Shown piece by piece: positions 41,994-54,299 of a stretch of DNA of 64,000 nucleotides. The notes under the pieces are model-generated. The model was given only the letters and a program-made list of their open reading frames with translations, was not told the origin of the DNA and did no database searches. Numbering within the stretch: the stretch's first letter is position 1; each line of letters begins with the position of its first letter. This DNA is from Hydrangea macrophylla (Eukaryota; Streptophyta; Magnoliopsida; Cornales; Hydrangeaceae): NCBI GenBank assembly GCA_033977485.1, contig CM066984.1, positions 42,725,100 to 42,789,099 on the forward strand, read 5' to 3'. The translations under genes and the position numbers were made by a program.

Positions 41994-42023
41994 TGATTGA
42001 ATGACATAAATAATGGGGTTCGT

Positions 42024-42605
42024 TTGGTTACACGCATAACTTGTCACCTTTTTCCCCTTAATCTTGTATTATTATTATTATTATTCTAAAATGTGATGAT
42101 GAGATGACAAGGGGAAGGGTTTCGGGCCAGAGACTCGAGCTATGTAATGAAGGAGCTTACGCCCACCTCGGTATCAAATGAATTATACTCACTTTGCATC
42201 ACAATTGGCTAATTGCACACGATTAAATTGGTTTGACAAAGAATAAGAGGTTGATTGCAAAGGCTCGGTTATGTGGTTCAAAACTTGAACCATTCTATGT
42301 AATTAAGTTTGTTTGGGAATGTTTAAGCTTCTGCGATTGTGAGACTTTATCATAATAGATATGGTCATAATCGATTGTTATAGTTGTAGTGCAAATTGGA
42401 TAGTGGATCAATTTGAAAAGGAATTGGAAGTCTCTGCATTCTCGCTCGACGCTCGAGCGAGCCGCTCGGGCAAGCACATATTGACAAGTCTTGAAATCTC
42501 GTTCGATGGACATCCGCGCGTGAGACGCAGACTTTTTTATAAAGATTGCTATCCTAATTCGTATTGGATTCCTAATTGGGTTTTTGGAGACTCTACTACA
42601 TAAAA
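42024..42605. other. Unclassified sequence upstream of EME1
   Basis: Contains an ATT repeat (42066-42083) and a stretch with gctcgacgctcgagcgagc near 42447, like the palindrome clusters of the large LTRs here. It may be a relic of such an LTR; no ends were found. Confidence 0.4.
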
Positions 42606-43390
42606 CTAGGCCTGGCAAAATGGGCGGGGCGGGGCGGGGCAGGGCGGGTTATGAACCATTACCCTTTTTTTTTTTTTTTTTTGGGGGTGTGTTAAAAAAA
42701 TATTTATTTCTTTTTTATTTGCAATTTTTTTTCCTAAATATATATTTTTATTTTGACCTTTTAAATTTCTTTCCCCCTCCCTTTTTCCCCTACTTGATCA
42801 AATCTATTTACATGGGGAAACAATAGATTCTATTATGTTTAAAAGCTCCAAAAATAAAATTTATTCATCATTACTTGCCCTGCAACTAAAAACAAAAAAT
42901 ACTCACACACAAAACACACACAACAAAGTACTTAAACACACACACACAGAAAAAAAAATGTTTTTGTAAGGAAAAAGTTAAACATTGGAGTTTTTTTTTT
43001 GTTCTATTACTTGACCTGTAACTAAAAAAATACTCACACAAAACATATATATATACTCACACAAAAAAGAAGTAATCATTCTTTGTTTCGGGAATAAAAA
43101 AATTACTCACACTCACACACACACATATATATACACATTACTACTATTTGAGTTTATAATATCAACTCAATTACAGTCCTACTATAAGTATATTACAGAG
43201 TACAGACCGTAGATGGAATGAAAATGCTAAAAAAAACAAATCCGGTCTAAATTCTCCAATCTCTTCTATCAATTCACGAAAACAAAATTATATCACAAGT
43301 AAGCCAGATACTCACATCTCCTTCCATCGAATCACCTCCCATCTCCTCTATCAATTCATAAGCACAAAATGCACCTGTAAATGAACCATA

Positions 43391-43461
<71 letters not shown>
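43391..43461. repeat. (AAT)n microsatellite, ~71 bp
   Basis: About 23 ATA/AAT units with one interruption (atactaat), inside the truncated hAT element. Confidence 0.95.
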
Positions 43462-43664
43462 GCCACTAGCTAAAAAAATAAAAGTAAAAATAACACATAA
43501 GAAGATGTTGAACATGTATTGTACGTTATAACTAATCAAAAGAATTTCAACATTGGTCAAGTCCCGCAATTACACCTTCAAAGTCTTCAACAAGTTCTTC
43601 CTCCGATTCATCAAAAACTACATTAAATAAAAACAACGTTAAATAGATACAAGAAAATTAAACA

Positions 43665-44629
43665 TCAAATAGAAATTATTAACACTTTACCTTTGCTCCC
43701 GTATAGCCAATCCCTTGGACATAGCAAAGCCTCGACATTTTTAGGCAACATTGAACTTCGATATTTCCCAACGATTTGACCTCCAATGCTAAAAGATGAC
43801 TCTGACGCGACAGTAGTTATAGGAATACTTAATATATCACGCGCCATAGAAGCCAGCTCAGGATATTGAATCTTATTTGCCTTCCAATAACATAAAATGT
43901 CTATATTCTCTTTCCTGTCAATCCTATTTTCTCCAAATACAAGTCTAATTGCGACTTGTGTCTATTCAAGTCATATTGTTGATTCTCGAATGAATCGAAC
44001 TCCTACATTAAGTCTGACAGTAAGTGCATTGAAATAATGAAGAGAAAGAAGAAAATATATTATTATAATAATAAAGAACTACCTATTTTACTTGCATCCA
44101 ATTCATCGCCTTCGCCTATGTCCTCTTCACTACCTCTTGAACTACCAACTGTTCCCACTGAAGTACTTGTAACAGAAGTAGAATGCTGTACATATTCTTC
44201 AAAAAGGGAATGCAACTTTTCACGTATAATGAATACATTTTCCAAATGTGTTTCCCGATCCAACTTTTTAAAGCAAAATTCCACAAACTGCAACTTATAG
44301 TGAGGATCTAAAATAACAGCAAATGATAGAACAGTACTATAGCATTCCCAATACTTGTCAAACTTCTTTTTCATTTCTTTTGCCACACATCTAATAACAT
44401 CATCTGAATCTCCGATCCGCTCCAATATAAGAATTTGAATTTTCCATACCCCTTGAAAAAACAAATTTGATGTTGGGTACAGACTTCCAGAGAACAACGT
44501 GGTAATATCGTAAAAAGGTTTGAGAAATTTAGAATTTTTTTCGATCTTTTCCCACTCTTCTTTAGATGGACAAGTCTTAAAACTTGTGTTAATGAATTGT
44601 AATTGGTAAAATACTCGACGGTATGTCAA
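43665..44629 (-). pseudogene. hAT transposase C-terminal part
   Basis: The first frame (44629-44063) reads CPSKEEWEKIEKNSKFLKPF, then YDITTLFSGSLYPTSNLFFQ, MKKKFDKYWECYSTVLSFAV and ILDPHYKLQFVEFCFKKL, the middle domain of ricesleeper-type transposases. The second (43847-43665) reads [20 protein letters not shown], then [20 protein letters not shown], the hAT dimerisation domain. About 215 bases between them and the lost N-terminus show it is not active. Confidence 0.88.
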
Positions 44630-44630
44630 T

Positions 44631-45525
44631 AATCACATAAAATCGTGGTTATTGAATGTTGGAATTCTGCCCGCGTATCACATGTAAAATGCAATTCTAC
44701 ACGTGTTTCGTCTAATAGTGTTTTTCCCAGCACCATTTGGGCAGAAAACGCATATTACAGTAGCAGTTTTATGACTGTTAAAATAAGCGTATTTGTCACA
44801 TCATATTTTTTGTATGATTTCGTGCGCGTTAAAATGAATTAATTTGTTTGTACTTAGAAAGATATGAGTTCTCATGTATAGTTGAGCTTTGTGAAATCGT
44901 GACTGTGTGATTTTGTATGGGTTATGAATCTTTGTAAACATGTAGCTATTAATATGATTTTAACGGAAATTTGATTTGAGATATATGAATCTCTAATAAA
45001 GTTGAGTTTTATGAAAAACGTGGATGTATGAACGTTAGAAAAGTCCTTAGAGTACACCACTGCTCTTATGATTTTAGGCAGCGACTTCGTGGATGACCCG
45101 TCCTTGTGTGATTAGACGGCGACTACGTGAATGACCCGTCTCGTCATTTTTAAGCCTTATGCTCAGCTTGTTGGTCTATTTCATTTGTATTTAGACATTG
45201 TTTATTGATGTCAAGAACGTAAGGACTAGCCTTTCAGTGTATGCTCAAATCCTAGTGATACCCATGGGAGTTGGGACCGGAGTGGGAGTTAGTATTACGT
45301 TAGGAGACACATGGGATATATGTGTAGGCTGAGCCATGGATGGGTGGCCGAGGTGGTGAACATTAGGTATAATTGGATTGATTTTTTTTATTCACAACTT
45401 TACGATTGTAATGTGTTTTATTATTTCCAGTTATATGAAATTCTAAGAATTGGTAGATGTGTAGTTTTCATGATTTTAAATAATTTTGGTGTTGTGCCCG
45501 TTAGCTTAAAACGTAGCATTCTATG
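44631..45525 (+). other. Gypsy-type LTR relic
   Basis: Non-coding sequence with a short repeat (ggcgactacgtgaatgacccg, twice near 45080-45142) and ctcagcttgttgg (45163), features also found in the large LTRs at 33744 and 60163. No clear ends. It is interrupted on the right by the solo LTR at 45526. Confidence 0.45.
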
Positions 45526-48107
45526 TGTAACGTACCATTTTTGGGAATTTAGTAATGTGATAATAAACTGGACCAGATTAGTAAATTGAATATTTTGGAT
45601 ACTTGGATTCATAGATTATGGCCTTTTAGCGTAAACTGAAGTAAAACGACATCCGAACAACTTTCGTGTTTTATACTTTTCCTAAAAAGTCATCTTAACA
45701 CTATTTTCATCGATTTTCAGAATCTGCTGAACATCGTTGGTCTTGTCAAAGTCAAGATGAAAAATATGCTTTGCAGTGTGGAAGTAAAGGTCGAACCCAC
45801 AGAGATTGTTTATTTTTATCCTTTAATTAATAAAATCTAAATCTATTTAGTTATTGAAAAACAGAAGTTTGATTGGTTGTAAATTTAGCTACTACTATTA
45901 ACTAAACTATGAATTTATGAAAATAAATATTAAGATTGAATCTAAATAAACTAATGCGAAATTTAAGATTGTTTTAAGTATGAGTGGATGAGATCTAGGA
46001 TTGCAAATCCACCACTAACTATGCATCATAGGTCTATACTTCCTATTTTAAGTTCTATGTTTAGATAGTCATGATCTATCATAGCTACAAGCCCAATAGT
46101 ATCAACAAGAGGATATCACTAGTTTAATATAAGCATAACACATCTTCGGTTCACATGAATTATCTACCTATAACTAGGGTGTAGCATAACTCATCTTTCC
46201 TAGGCATGAATTATAAAAGATGTAAATATCACAATCACATCAGCACTATTGTATGTAAATACTCCTATCAATCACAGAAATCAAGGACTATTGAGTTCAA
46301 TAAGCATAAGGAAAAATCTAAGACAAGAATAAATCCAAAATACTCTTGATTATTATCATTAAAAACTGATTATATATAAATAATCCACCAACATACAATT
46401 ACTATCCAATTTATAAAATCATAAAATAAGAAAGCATAGAATTCCCCCTTACATAGCTAGGGTTTCATTGAAACCCTAGAATAGGAGTTTAGTTTAGCAT
46501 GATTGATGAAAGCATGAAGGTTGAGTTGATGGTTGCTATTAGAGACCTTCAAGCTAGATCTTCTCCTCCTCTTGCCTTCAAAGTTGATGTAAAAATAAAT
46601 GTCTCCCCTTAATTGATGTAGAATGAGATATATATAGTTTTAGAGAGATTATGAAGGTTTTCTAATCCTAATCCGACTAAAACTGCTGTAAATTGCTTTC
46701 TGGACGTAATTAGGCAATTTCGTCCACATAGGGGTCTTTAGCACTTAAAAATACGCATTTTATGTTTTTTGTACGGATCATGCGAGCGCAATTCTAGGAG
46801 GTCGCGCAAGCGGGCCGCGCGAGCGATTGGCGGGAATGTCGCACGACGGGCCGCTCGCGTGAAGTGACTTTTTCAGCTTCTTTCTTCTTGCTTTTTCACC
46901 TCATTTAGCCTAGAATCCTTGCTTTATTCTAAATCCTAACAAAAAGTGGAAAACAAAGTAAAATTACACAAAAATAGGACAAAAACGGCTAACAAATTTG
47001 AATTAAGGCGTATAATTAGGATTTGTTCTCTCCCAATCAATCGTCTATATAAGAGCTAAACTTTAATAATTAATTTTTGAATTATCTATTTAGAATTAAT
47101 GAACGGAGATGCGTGTATTTCCTTAGAAATTTTATTCTAGACATTTTTTGTGTTTTAAGTTTTGTCTAATTCCAGCTCTTTGTTGGAGATAAATTCAATT
47201 TTAATTAATAGCACCTTGTTATTGGTTTTTATTATTGTGTTAATTTCTATTTGTATAGGATGGTAGGCTCACTAATGGTTTGCAGGTATCGGCCTATCAT
47301 AGTTAAGAAAGGTAAGTATTTTAGTTGTCTTAATGCGAGCAAGAAACTACTTGCCACCACATAAATGGAAACTACTATATTGTCCAGATATATGTATGGA
47401 ACTACCTGTCTTGGCCCAAGAATGTTGTAGTGTGGTTTGTAATCTACGGGTTCAAGTTGGATCCATAAGATTTGTGTATTGTTTAACTCATGCCAGTCAT
47501 GTAACTGACCCGAGTGTGTTATGCATTCGGGTGCATTTATGTTTGAAACGTAGTCGGATGACATGTGCAGGATAGTATAGTTGGAGTTCTTTGTGGAGCA
47601 GCCGATCTGTTTGTGAAGTTGAAGATAACTTTTCATTCTTTATGTATTATATGATACTCTTGGCATTATTTGAGAACTTGGATTAGATGTAGTTATATTT
47701 CAGTTGTATTATTAGATTTTGGAGGACGTTTATAGCAGATCTGACCTAAGATAGTGTAGTGTTGAAATTATTCCGTTTATTATTATAATAAGATAATTTT
47801 ATTATGATTCAATGGAGGAAATTATATTATTTCTATGTAAAGGATAACGTTTGGTTCTCATTTTGTAATAAATGAGAATGGAGAAAGTTTAAAACCTAGA
47901 TTTTTTGGAAATGAGTTTGATGATAAATGAGTTTTGTTTAAAAAGAGATAATGTGGTTTATAAAAGTAATTTTAAGTCAGTTTATCTTAAAATGATATTT
48001 TAAAATTAAGTATGGGTTAGCAACCTTAGATTTTTGGAGCGGTTGAATATTGATCAGGGTATGCACTTGATTGGATATTTGGCTTTCCAAAAATCGGGGT
48101 GTGACAC
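45526..48107 (+). mobile_element. Solo gypsy-type LTR, target CTATG
   Basis: Begins TGTAACGTACCATTTTTGGG and ends CCAAAAATCGGGGTGTGACA(C). ctatg is at 45521-45525 and 48108-48112; one extra C at the right end makes that border uncertain by a base. No coding or primer site. A repeat of unknown class appears to interrupt it at about 45.75-47.0 kb. Confidence 0.7.
45750..47000. repeat. Unclassified repeat inside the solo LTR
   Basis: A stretch of different character: gtggaagtaaaggtcgaacccacagag at the left, several gcataactcatcttt/aacacatcttcggtt words in the centre, cgcgagcgattgg words near 46790-46860, and aaaacggctaaca at the right. I could not define its ends or class, and no reading frame stands out. 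Confidence 0.4.
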
Positions 48108-48128
48108 CTATGGGGCGTTCGAACTGTA

Positions 48129-48681
48129 GGAAATAATTTTTGAAAAACATATTTGCGTAATGGAAGAACAAATTTCAAAACTTTAAGGTAAGAGAGCTAC
48201 TACTTATGATCTAGTAACATGTAGTTCGAGTTAATACCTTTTGTGTGAGAAACCTTGCAAAGATCTCCTTGGTTGAATTTCCAACAGCATCCTATAGGTG
48301 GTCTTCACTCCTATGTCTCCGATGGATGCACTTGTTGAAGACTTGGACTAGTGGGAGTCCTCCTTGAGTGAGAAAAGGGCCTTAGAATATTATAGAATCA
48401 ATATGGAGAGCTAGAGCTTGAAAAATGACAAGTACTTGTATTTTGCCTGTAGGTCTCCTATTTATAAGTTTTCCAAACTGACCTAAGGTCCAATCGATTG
48501 CCTCACCAATCGATTGCTTTATACTGTCAATCAACTAGCCTTTCTCTTATGTCTTCAAACATCCCGTGGAGCTAAGAGTGGGACCTCCTAGGTTCTTTAT
48601 TGTTGGCTTAGACTAGTTATTAATTCCTATGATCAAACACTTTGACCAGCAAATTAAATAACTAATCAGTTAACATTAACA
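48129..48681 (-). repeat. Fragment of a copia LTR, minus strand
   Basis: The reverse complement parallels the second half of the LTR at 48841-50331: tggtcaaag...tttgatcat, aacaataaagaacctaggag, CAATCGATTG words, a TATA region (cttataaatagg), then a leader ending in TTCCTACA. It is diverged and truncated on its promoter-distal side. Confidence 0.7.
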
Positions 48682-48686
48682 CCACT

Positions 48687-48840
48687 TGTCATGCCCCAAA
48701 ACCTAAATGGTAGATTTAAGTCACGTGACCGGCCACCAAGGCCTCATAACTTGTATAGAGACTAACATGAGCAATATAATTAAATTTTATTCCAAATAAA
48801 GGTTATGAAGATCATAATATTACAAATTGGTCCAAATTAT
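48687..48840 (+). repeat. Start of a gypsy-type LTR, cut by the copia insertion
   Basis: TGTCATGCCCCAAAACCTAA is like the start of the solo LTR at 21779 (TGTCACGCCCCGG), with ggccaccaaggc shared in spirit (cgccaccaaggc). It ends abruptly at the copia LTR at 48841. Confidence 0.6.
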
Positions 48841-49842
48841 TGTTGGGTTTGTGCCCTCAAACCATTACTTTATGTATGAGACATTGACATTTTAATACAT
48901 GGATATCAGTTTTACATTTCATTATGTATGTTTCTTTTATGAAATGATTGTTATTCCTTAAGCATCAAGTAAGTAATTCGTGTGTGTATGAGATACATAC
49001 AAGTGAGATACGAATTACTATTCTTTATTACTTAGATTTTGTCACAGTGGATGGTGAGACTGGATATCTCATCAGATTTAAACTGTAGCATGATTAATTA
49101 CCATTGGATGGAGTGATTAATCTCAATCACTAGAGTGTGACTCTTAGTTAATATGCTAGTGCTTATAGTGCATTGACGGACCTGAGCTTTCCTATTGACA
49201 CTCAAGACTGTCAATCAGTCGATAGGAACTCATAACTTGTATAAGGTACGTGTTCTCAATCTTGCGACGATTATGAACACAGACTATGGATGTGACTGCT
49301 TTGACTTACCAATCAGTGAGGTCTATAGAAGATCAACACTTGGGTATCTTGGGTGTGTCATGTTCATAGGGTTGTGAACATATATTGTCAAGACAGAATC
49401 TACCCTGTGTTTCAGAGTAAGCATTCCCTTGAGAATGTCACCAAGTTGATTATTGAGAACTGCAGTCTTGTTGATAAGTAGTTATCAACGTGAATCATGA
49501 GTGGTGAATGAGACTCAAGGAATACAAGAAGTAATCATGATTCAGGTTGACAGTAAGAGTTATCCGACTACCTGAATATGATTACGAATGCTGACGGTAG
49601 AAGGACATTAGTACACCGTGCAAGTCTAGCTATCGCTTTGGATATGTTCTTTTGCGTTGAAGTTCAGTTATCATTTTATAGTGGAGTAAATGTTAACTGA
49701 CCAGTTGGTTAATTTTCTAATCAAAGAGTTTGGTCATGGGAATAAACAACTGGTCTGAGTCAACAATAAAGTGCCTAGTAGGTCCTACTCTTAGCTCTGC
49801 TAGGATGCTTGGAAAGGCACATGAGGATCTTATCAAGATAGG

Positions 49843-49951
49843 TTCGATCGATCAAAGGAGTCTCGAACGATTGAAGTCTTGGAAGGTTCGATTGATCGAA
49901 CATGGTTTAATCGATCGACGGTTCGATCTATCGAAGCCACTCAATTGATTG
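49843..49951. repeat. CGATCGAA palindrome cluster before the LTR TATA box
   Basis: ttcgatcgatcaaa, ctcgaacgattgaag, ttcgattgatcgaac, ttaatcgatcgacg, ttcgatctatcgaag and ctcaattgattgaac in about 110 bases. Confidence 0.85.
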
Positions 49952-49974
49952 AACATAAGGTCGGTTCTGGGAAT

Positions 49975-49987
49975 CTATAAATAGGGC
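49975..49987 (+). promoter_or_regulatory. TATA box of the copia LTR
   Basis: ctataaatagggc, also present in the related solo LTR at 13780. Confidence 0.65.
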
Positions 49988-50333
49988 AGCTACGTTCAGA
50001 AATCGGAGTTCGTCGTTTTTATAAACCAGAAGCTGCAGAAACTGCATTAGGTTCCCAAACCTACTCCATCCTCTATATTAGGGTTCCCACCAACCCTAGC
50101 CTCTTCGGGAGCATCCGTAGGAGTCATAAGTGTGAAGACCGTCTAGTGGAGGCTGCTAGAAGTCAGAGATTTCATAATTGGGGTTCAAGACCATGAGGTA
50201 TAATTCTTGTCCCCTCTATTGTACACATTTATAGAGTTAACAAGTAGTAGATCTGGGTTACCAATAAGTTTTTGAAACTTGATCTTTCCGCTGTGCGTTT
50301 AAAAGTATTTTTAAACCTAGTTTTTCCTTCAAT

Positions 50334-50346
50334 TGGTATCAGAGCC
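50334..50346 (+). other. Primer binding site
   Basis: tggtatcagagcc, two bases after the 5' LTR end. Confidence 0.92.
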
Positions 50347-51984
50347 TCGCTTGTTTGGATCTATAGATGCGTTTTGGAACACCACTTTGATTTGCATGAT
50401 TGATTTTAGAACTATTTTTGAAACTGCATCGTCACAGATCTGTTTTTGTAGTATTCTCGCAGCAAAATACAAATCTGTGATTGCATTGGATGCATGGTGG
50501 GTTCGATCGATCGAAGTATGTTCGATTGATTGAACCTGTACTCAAGCGATCGAACTAGTTTCGATCGATCGAGATCGATTCTCTGTCCAGATATTCTTTT
50601 CATAGTTTTGAAAATTTTAAAATTATTTACTTTACTTTTAAATTTTTCTGTAAATTTTTTTTCAAAACATTATGTGAAAAAAAAAGTTCAACCGATTGAA
50701 CTATGTTCAATCAATCGAAGGTTCGAGCGATCGAACTTCGGTCAATCGATCGAAGTGCTACAGAGAATTAAGATGTTGTTTTAAGTTCTAATTCAGTACG
50801 TAAAGATGTACTGTATGAATCAATTAGGGGTTCCAATAGTTACATATATTTGTTATGTATGCGTGGATATGCGTATGACTAACCCTTTTGCAGCAAGATT
50901 AGTCCACTATCTCCCATGGCACCAAGACCATTTATATTTTGTATTTAAATGTTTGAGTTTGGTGTATGTTGTATTCATTTTGGTTTGGTTTAAGGCATGT
51001 GTAAAGGGCGCTGCGACTTCAATCCTATGAAAAGGAAAGTCCCACCAGTTTACCTAGCCTTTTTATTCTATTGTTGCTATTTCTATTTCTAGATAAATTG
51101 TAAGCTTCGATAGAAGCATAGGTCCAATGCAATAGAATTAGGAAATCCATGAAGATGGAGGAGCAAGCCATTGTCCGTGAAGATGGAGTTGGAGGCATCC
51201 AAACTAAGAGGAGGTTCTATGGAGATAGAGCCATGGGAGATAGCATATGAATGCCTTTATTTCATTTTAGTTTTTTGTTTTCATATGCTTGTTTGTGATT
51301 GGAATATTTAATATGTTGTTACTACATGCATGATAAAAACAAGTCTTCTAAAATAAAATTCAAAATCGTTTTAACTCATTAATAAACATTGGATGTTTAT
51401 GGGTAATGAGTACAAACATTTTTCTAAAAAGCAAAATCCTTTTTTTTAACCAAATCTAGTGGGCGAGGGTCTTATAAATAACACCCACGATCTTACATTA
51501 ACGGCTCATTGTAAGATGAGTAGTGCATTTTGTGTCACCTCGCTAGGGGTGATCATTCCACACGGAGGATACACTACTCATTGGTTACTAGATGTGAACT
51601 TCCTATGGATAGGATCAATCAGATGTGTTAAAGGGTGACCACCACACGAGGCGCTACTTGAGGCAGTTATGATTGGATCCTAGTTAATGGTACACACTAG
51701 CTAAGCTATGGATAAGGGGTCCCACGTGGGGCATTAATCAGAAACTTAGAGATCAAATAGGTTCGGGAGTCATAACTTGTTTTGCAAGAGTTGCATAGTG
51801 GACAAGTCATGATTAATAAAAAGATCGAGTATTGCCTGCCACACTGAGGCTTAACTCTTTTGAATTTGATATTCCGGGGTCTTCGTTTTAAAATAAGAGT
51901 ATTAAGGATTCTTTTATTTCAAACTGTCAAATTCTGATATCCATATTTATTTATTTATTTATTTTTATTTTTTAGTAAATCATA
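50347..51984 (+). other. Copia leader, 1.6 kb, non-coding
   Basis: Holds a second CGATCGAA palindrome cluster (50498-50580 and 50689-50758) and otherwise AT-rich sequence. No long frame stands out. Confidence 0.6.
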
Positions 51985-52833
51985 ATGTCTGGATTTGCAT
52001 TTGGTCCACTTGCCACTATACTCACTCAGAATAAGTTAACTGGAAATATTTACACTGAATGGAAACTAAACCTAGACATCGTATTAACTACGGAGGATCA
52101 TATATATGTCATCACCACCCCATACCCCAAAGAACCCGCTACAAATGCTACGGCTGCTGCTAGATGCGAGTTCGACAAGTGGAAGAAGTCGAATGGAATG
52201 GCCCGTTGCTACATTCTGGCCTCAATGGCTGGTGTGTTGCAAGATCAGTTCCAATCGAATAATTCTGCTAGTGACATTATTCAATCCTTGAAAAAGATGT
52301 TTGGGGAGCATGGCAGGCCTACTAGGCAGTTATGCAGAAGATAATGAGTGCTAAGATGTTGGAAGGGACTCCAGTCAAAGAACATGTTTTAAAGATGATT
52401 GGTTATTTAAACGAGCTAGAGACCCTAGGTGCCAACATCGACGCACAAACCCACATTGATATGATCCTCAATTCGCTGTCGCCTTCATTCGCTCAATTTA
52501 AACTTAGCTATAATATGAATCAAATGAATTTTTCAATGAGCGAATTGATGAGTTCTCTTCTGGCAGCGGAAGAGGTGATCAAACCTGGGGGTATTGTTCT
52601 GAACATTGAGTAAGGCTCTTCTTCCTCCCAATCTATACCAAAAGGAAAAAAAGGGAAGAAGAAAGCTAGCACTGGAGGTCTAAGTGTTGGACCAGTCCCT
52701 AAGATTGCAAAATCTAAGGGAAAGGGTTAGGGTAAGGGGAAGGTGGGTGGCCAAGGCAAAGGAAAGTGTTTCCAATGCGGTGGGAAGGGCCACTGGAAGA
52801 GGAATTGTCCACAATTCTTGGCTATAAGGGTTT
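51985..52833 (+). pseudogene. Copia gag
   Basis: MSGFAFGPLATILTQNKLTG, then NIYTEWKLNLDIVLTTEDHI and a frameshift after MFGEHGRPTRQL. The second frame has AKMLEGTPVKEHVLKMIGYL, NELETLGANIDAQTHIDMIL, NSLSPSFAQFKLSYNMNQMN. A Lys/Gly-rich stretch and a CCHC knuckle (CFQCGGKGHWKRNC near 52770-52810) follow, with stops between. Gag packages element RNA; this copy is disabled. Confidence 0.88.
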
Positions 52834-52838
52834 AAGGT

Positions 52839-53222
52839 ATGATTGAATCACATATTATTGAAGTAAGTTTTATAACGGATACTTCAAACACTTGGTGCAT
52901 TGATTCTAGTGCGACTAACCATATGTGTAATTCGTTGCAGGGGTTCAGATCAACCAGGAAATGCAATGATGGGGAAATCGTGTTGACTCTAGGATCTAGT
53001 GTAGCCGTTTCTGCGGTTGCAGTAGGAATACTAGCTTTAGAATTTTTAGACAATAATGTTTTGATTTTATCAGATGTACTTTACGTCCCTTTAATGAGAC
53101 GTAATTTAATTTCAGTTTCTAATTTATCGAATAATGGTTATTCTTTTCATTTTGGAACTGAAGTTGTGATTAAAAAAATGGTTCTTTTATTTGTTCTGGT
53201 GTTAAATCAAATGGCTTGTATG
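52839..53222 (+). pseudogene. Copia protease
   Basis: TWCIDSSATNHMCNSLQGF: the catalytic DSG is DSS here. LILSDVLYVPLMRRNLISVS and SNLSNNGYSFHF are typical of the protease C-terminal part. The frame shifts before integrase. Confidence 0.85.
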
Positions 53223-54125
53223 TGATCACTCCAAATATTTCTAAAGACTCTTGTATGGAACTTAATAACTCAGTGGTAACTGTACCATCTAACAGAAAGG
53301 GGGCTTCCACTAATTCAACAAGGCTTTGGCATATGAGGCTTGGCCATATCAATCTAAATAGGATTGGCAGACTAGTCAAAGAAGAGGTCTTAGGCGATTT
53401 GGTTCTCAAACCAATGGAAGTTTGCAAGTCTTGTTTAGAGGGTAAGATGACAAAAAGGCCCTTTCCCATAAAGGGTAATAGGACCAATGCATTGTTGGAA
53501 TTAGTACATACTGATGTGTGTGGACTAGTAAATATTAGAGCAAGGGGTGGTTATGAGTATTTTATAACATTTACTAATGACCACTCTAGGTATGGATGTG
53601 TGTACCTAATGCAGCACAAGTTTGAAGCCTTTAAAAAGTTCAAAGTTTAGGGTTGAAGTGGAGAAGCAATTGGGCACACATATCAAGGTCATTCGATCTG
53701 ATCGAGGTGGCAAGTATCTCTCTAATGAGTTTATTGATCACCTCGTACAGAATGGGATTCTGTCACACTTAACTGCACCTGGTACGCCTCAGCAGAATGA
53801 TGTAGCGGAGAGAAGGAATCAGACTCTTTTAGATATGGCTAGGTCAATGATGAGTTATTCTGAGTTGCCATTATTTCTTTGGGGTTATGCTTTGAAAACC
53901 GCTACATACATACTAAATCTAGTACCAAGCAAATCTATTCCCAAGATACCACGGGAAATGTGGATTGGGCACAAGCCTCCTTTGTAACATCTCTGGATAT
54001 GGGGGTGTCCGGCACATGGGCTGAAAGGAAAGATGAGCAAGTTGGATTCTAGATCAGAAGTATGTTATTTTGTAGGGTATCTGAAGGGTACTTATGGATG
54101 GTATTTTTATGATCCAAGAGAATAG
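53216..54125 (+). pseudogene. Copia integrase
   Basis: Zinc-binding domain (TRLWHMRLGHINLNRIGRLV, CKSCLEGKMTKRPFP), then [40 protein letters not shown] (the Asp-rich start reads TND), [17 protein letters not shown] (D kept, G-E-Y altered to G-K-Y), and [20 protein letters not shown] (catalytic Glu kept). Frameshifts near 53640 and a stop at about 53985 break it. Confidence 0.88.
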
Positions 54126-54299
54126 AAAGTGTTTGTTAGTACAAATACTATTTTCTTGGAGGATGATTATGTCATGAACCATAAACCTAAGGGAAGGATA
54201 GATCTTAGAGAGATAGAAGGAGAGCCCTCAGTTCTACCCATAGTTGATAATGATGTAAGACAATAAAATACCACTTCTTCACCCATTTTCACACCGGTA

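Larger units (their letters stand above)
42606..44630 (-). mobile_element. hAT transposon, 5'-truncated, about 0.7 kb upstream of EME1
   Basis: The left end ctaggcctggcaaaatgggc with a GGGGC run matches the terminal style of ricesleeper-like hAT elements. A minus-strand transposase C-terminus is encoded. The opposite end and the BED zinc-finger N-terminus are absent at 44630, so the element is truncated. The non-coding 3' part holds a T run, CA/TA repeats and an AAT microsatellite. Confidence 0.8.
48841..50331 (+). repeat. 5' LTR, 1491 bp
   Basis: TGTTGGGTTTGTGCCCTCAAACC...TTTTCCTTCA. It contains the TATA box at 49975 and CGATCGA words at 49843-49951 directly upstream of it. Confidence 0.88.
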
